NCBI GenBank assembly: GCA_022566435.1
Contig: JADFIX010000005.1
Coordinates: 1 to 6,651, forward strand
Direction of reading: 5' to 3'
DNA from: Planctomycetota bacterium
Lineage (GTDB): Bacteria; Planctomycetota; Phycisphaerae; UBA1845
DNA length: 6,651 nucleotides
The stretch's first letter is position 1. Each line of letters begins with the position of its first letter. Position numbers and translations under genes: made by a program. Shown here piece after piece: positions 5,570 through 6,651 of this stretch. The notes under the pieces were generated by a model. The model was not told the origin of the DNA. It did no database searches and was given only the letters and a program-made list of their open reading frames with translations.

Positions 5570-5585
5570 GGTTTCACGTGAAACA
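5570..5585. promoter_or_regulatory. parS-like ParB binding site
   Basis: The perfect 14-bp palindrome GTTTCACGTGAAAC (5571-5584) is the core of the widely conserved chromosomal parS centromere. Against the 16-bp consensus TGTTTCACGTGAAACA the match is 15 of 16, the first base being G instead of T. ParB binds such sites, spreads, and guides origin segregation with ParA and SMC. The sequence fits chance poorly in a window of this size. No parA or parB gene lies in the window. Confidence 0.7.
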
Positions 5586-5794
5586 TATGTCATGCCTATG
5601 TGTGATAAGGTGGACGAGAATCTTTGATTGGCCTGGGCGATCGCTGCAACGAGTCGCTCCGTGGCAGGCTTGGTTTCAGTGGGTTCACAGAGGACGTAGG
5701 CCACCCGCCCGATCCAGGAGCCGCTTGCCGAATTCGTTCGGATCGGTTGGCGGTTTCCCGTGGTCGTCCGGTTCCGAGTTGTCGGGTTGGTCGC

Positions 5795-5808
5795 TAATGC
5801 TAGCATTA
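5795..5808. promoter_or_regulatory. Perfect 14-bp palindrome upstream of the zinc-ribbon membrane protein gene
   Basis: TAATGCTAGCATTA reads the same on both strands and ends 45 nt before the ATG at 5854. It runs into a TATAC sequence that could belong to a -10 element, and GTCGC/GCGAC lie unevenly on its two sides. It is a plausible dimer-binding operator, but no regulator is identified. Confidence 0.35.
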
Positions 5809-5853
5809 TACGTGCGACAAGCTGAAACAGAAAATCCAGGTAGAATGTGTAGC

Positions 5854-6399
5854 ATGATCCGCAAAGCCATCATCGTTGTGTCGACGCTGGCAGCTACGTT
5901 ATTCGCATTTCTCTGGATAGCCAGTTACTTGTGGTGGCCGATATTTTGGAACAAACTGGTGAGCCCCAATGTTGAGGTTGGGCATGTCGCGGATAAATGG
6001 ATGGTCATCTTTGCGCCAGACGCTCCGCCTGACTTAGTGAACCACATAGAGCTTGGGAGTGGCGTCCTATCCTATTACCGGCGTGTTGTGATAGACTCTA
6101 CGCTGAGTCAGCCACCCGAATTCACGACTCGGCATGAATTGGCGGGTTACGTCTTGGCCTACGGCATCCGGCCTAGGGGCGTCGGAACCCAGCCGCGTCC
6201 ATTGACCAGTATATTGGTTATTCACGCACCAATCTTGCCAATTCTAGTAATACTCACCGCCTACCCCACCTTCGCCTTCATCCGTGGTCCGTTGCGGCGG
6301 TATCGTCGCCGGAAGCGGGGCCTGTGCCTCCGATGCGGCTACAATCTCGAAGGCAACGTGAGCGGCGTGTGTCCGGAGTGCGGGGAAGAGGCTGGGTGA
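5854..6399 (+). CDS. Membrane protein with C-terminal zinc ribbon, planctomycete type
   Basis: This 181-residue protein begins MIRKAIIVV. Residues 5-28 form a signal-anchor or membrane segment (AIIVVSTLAATLFAFLWIA). A central soluble part of about 95 residues follows, including PDAPPDLVNHIELGSGVLSY. A second membrane segment near residues 124-148 (ILVIHAPILPILVILTAYPTF) leads to a basic stretch, RRYRRRKRG. The protein ends in a four-cysteine zinc ribbon: CLRCGYNL with C158 and C161, and CPECGE with C173 and C176. The basic stretch and ribbon should face the cytoplasm. The C-x2-C-GYxL...CPECG tail after a membrane helix is very common in small planctomycete proteins of unknown function. An ATG three codons earlier (5845) is nearly as good; an AGG lies 4 nt before that one and 13 nt before 5854. 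A much longer frame from 5578 is not credible as coding. Confidence 0.75.
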   Translation: MIRKAIIVVSTLAATLFAFLWIASYLWWPIFWNKLVSPNVEVGHVADKWMVIFAPDAPPDLVNHIELGSGVLSYYRRVVIDSTLSQPPEFTTRHELAGYVLAYGIRPRGVGTQPRPLTSILVIHAPILPILVILTAYPTFAFIRGPLRRYRRRKRGLCLRCGYNLEGNVSGVCPECGEEAG

Positions 6400-6651
6400 T
6401 GCCTTTGCGTCATTTATCTTCGAAATCAATGATTGTTGTATATTCCCCCTATATTCCGCCCCCACCGCACGCCTTCCAGCCGGGGACTGCCATTGTTAGA
6501 CAAATATTGGCCTACCGTCGATGTTCCGTCTTGAGAGTTACGGTGACGACCGCATGGGCTCTCCGGAGATCGGTCACACTGTGAGGCCATGGTGCCGATT
6601 GTTTCGTTTCAGGATAGGATGGTTCATGGAGAAAATGCCTGTAACGAGTAC
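6400..6651. other. Right-edge intergenic region, possible start of another gene
   Basis: No gene is recognisable in most of this stretch. An imperfect inverted repeat surrounds 6543-6577 (GTGACGACCG against CGGTCAC) with a nested TCTCCGGAGA palindrome. At the very end, AGGA (6611-6614) precedes ATGs at 6619 and 6626, either of which could begin a plus-strand gene that continues beyond the window. Too few codons are visible to judge. Confidence 0.3.

Larger units (their letters stand above)
5038..5853. other. 816-nt region without a recognisable gene
   Basis: I recognise no protein or RNA gene here. Small features include a 7-bp CCGGACA/TGTCCGG inverted repeat near 5215-5250, several scattered TGTCCGG motifs between 5210 and 5340, the parS-like site at 5570-5585 and the palindrome at 5795-5808. 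A minus-strand frame from 5806 to 5546 (86 codons) is open and partly shows GC-rich third positions (GRVAYVLCEPTETKPATERL), but it matches nothing I know and lacks a good ribosome-binding site. It could be the tail of a lost gene. Confidence 0.5.

Noticed and set aside
4926..5585. Origin of replication (DnaA box plus parS within 660 bp)
   Set aside because: Only one perfect DnaA box is present and it belongs to the insertion sequence; there is no box cluster, AT-rich unwinding element or dnaA/dnaN gene.
1..6651. CRISPR array or defence island
   Set aside because: No regularly spaced repeats with unique spacers and no cas, restriction or toxin-antitoxin genes are visible; the REP-like repeats are few and irregularly spaced.

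Overview
The window looks like a piece of a planctomycete chromosome. The GC content is fairly high, the genes are widely spaced, and short palindromic repeats sit between them. The small gene families are ones I associate with Planctomycetes: an FmdB-type zinc ribbon ending in a CGRCG-type tail, a small 'PGLGHxYLG' membrane protein, and a membrane protein with a C-terminal CxxCGYxL...CPECG zinc ribbon. This taxonomic guess rests on recognising protein families, not on any search.

Layout, left to right. (1) Bases 1-638, minus strand: a reading frame that runs off the left edge and has no stop inside the window. It begins as the catalytic N-terminal half of the tRNA pseudouridine-55 synthase TruB. 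Without a frame change it becomes an ImmA/IrrE/ArdC-like HExxH metallopeptidase. (2) 639-1703: a small predicted lipoprotein gene (minus strand, 896-1249) lies between two directly repeated 43-nt REP-like hairpins, with a third, larger inverted-repeat element at 1449-1558. (3) 1624-2632, plus strand: a probable three-gene operon with a candidate promoter, an FmdB-family zinc ribbon, a PGLGH membrane protein with a TTG start and a strong Shine-Dalgarno, and a 77-residue membrane protein overlapping it by 4 nt (ATGA). (4) 2633-3050: repeat-rich debris holding the C-terminal maturase segment of a group II intron-type reverse transcriptase. (5) 3051-5037: an IS1634-family (IS4 superfamily) insertion sequence with 15-bp perfect terminal inverted repeats. 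Its DDE transposase has a consensus-like promoter placed so that the mRNA would be leaderless, and a perfect DnaA box abuts that promoter. (6) 5038-5853: a long stretch with no recognisable gene that holds a near-perfect parS centromere site at 5570-5585 and a perfect 14-bp palindrome. (7) 5854-6399, plus strand: a two-segment membrane protein ending in a zinc ribbon. The last 250 bases may contain the first codons of another gene.

The genes do not form one pathway. The coherent unit is the fmdB plus two-membrane-protein operon. Most of the rest records mobile-element traffic: IS1634, the reverse-transcriptase remnant and the REP-like hairpins. The points most worth following up are the in-frame TruB/peptidase chimera, the parS site, and the DnaA box beside the leaderless transposase promoter.
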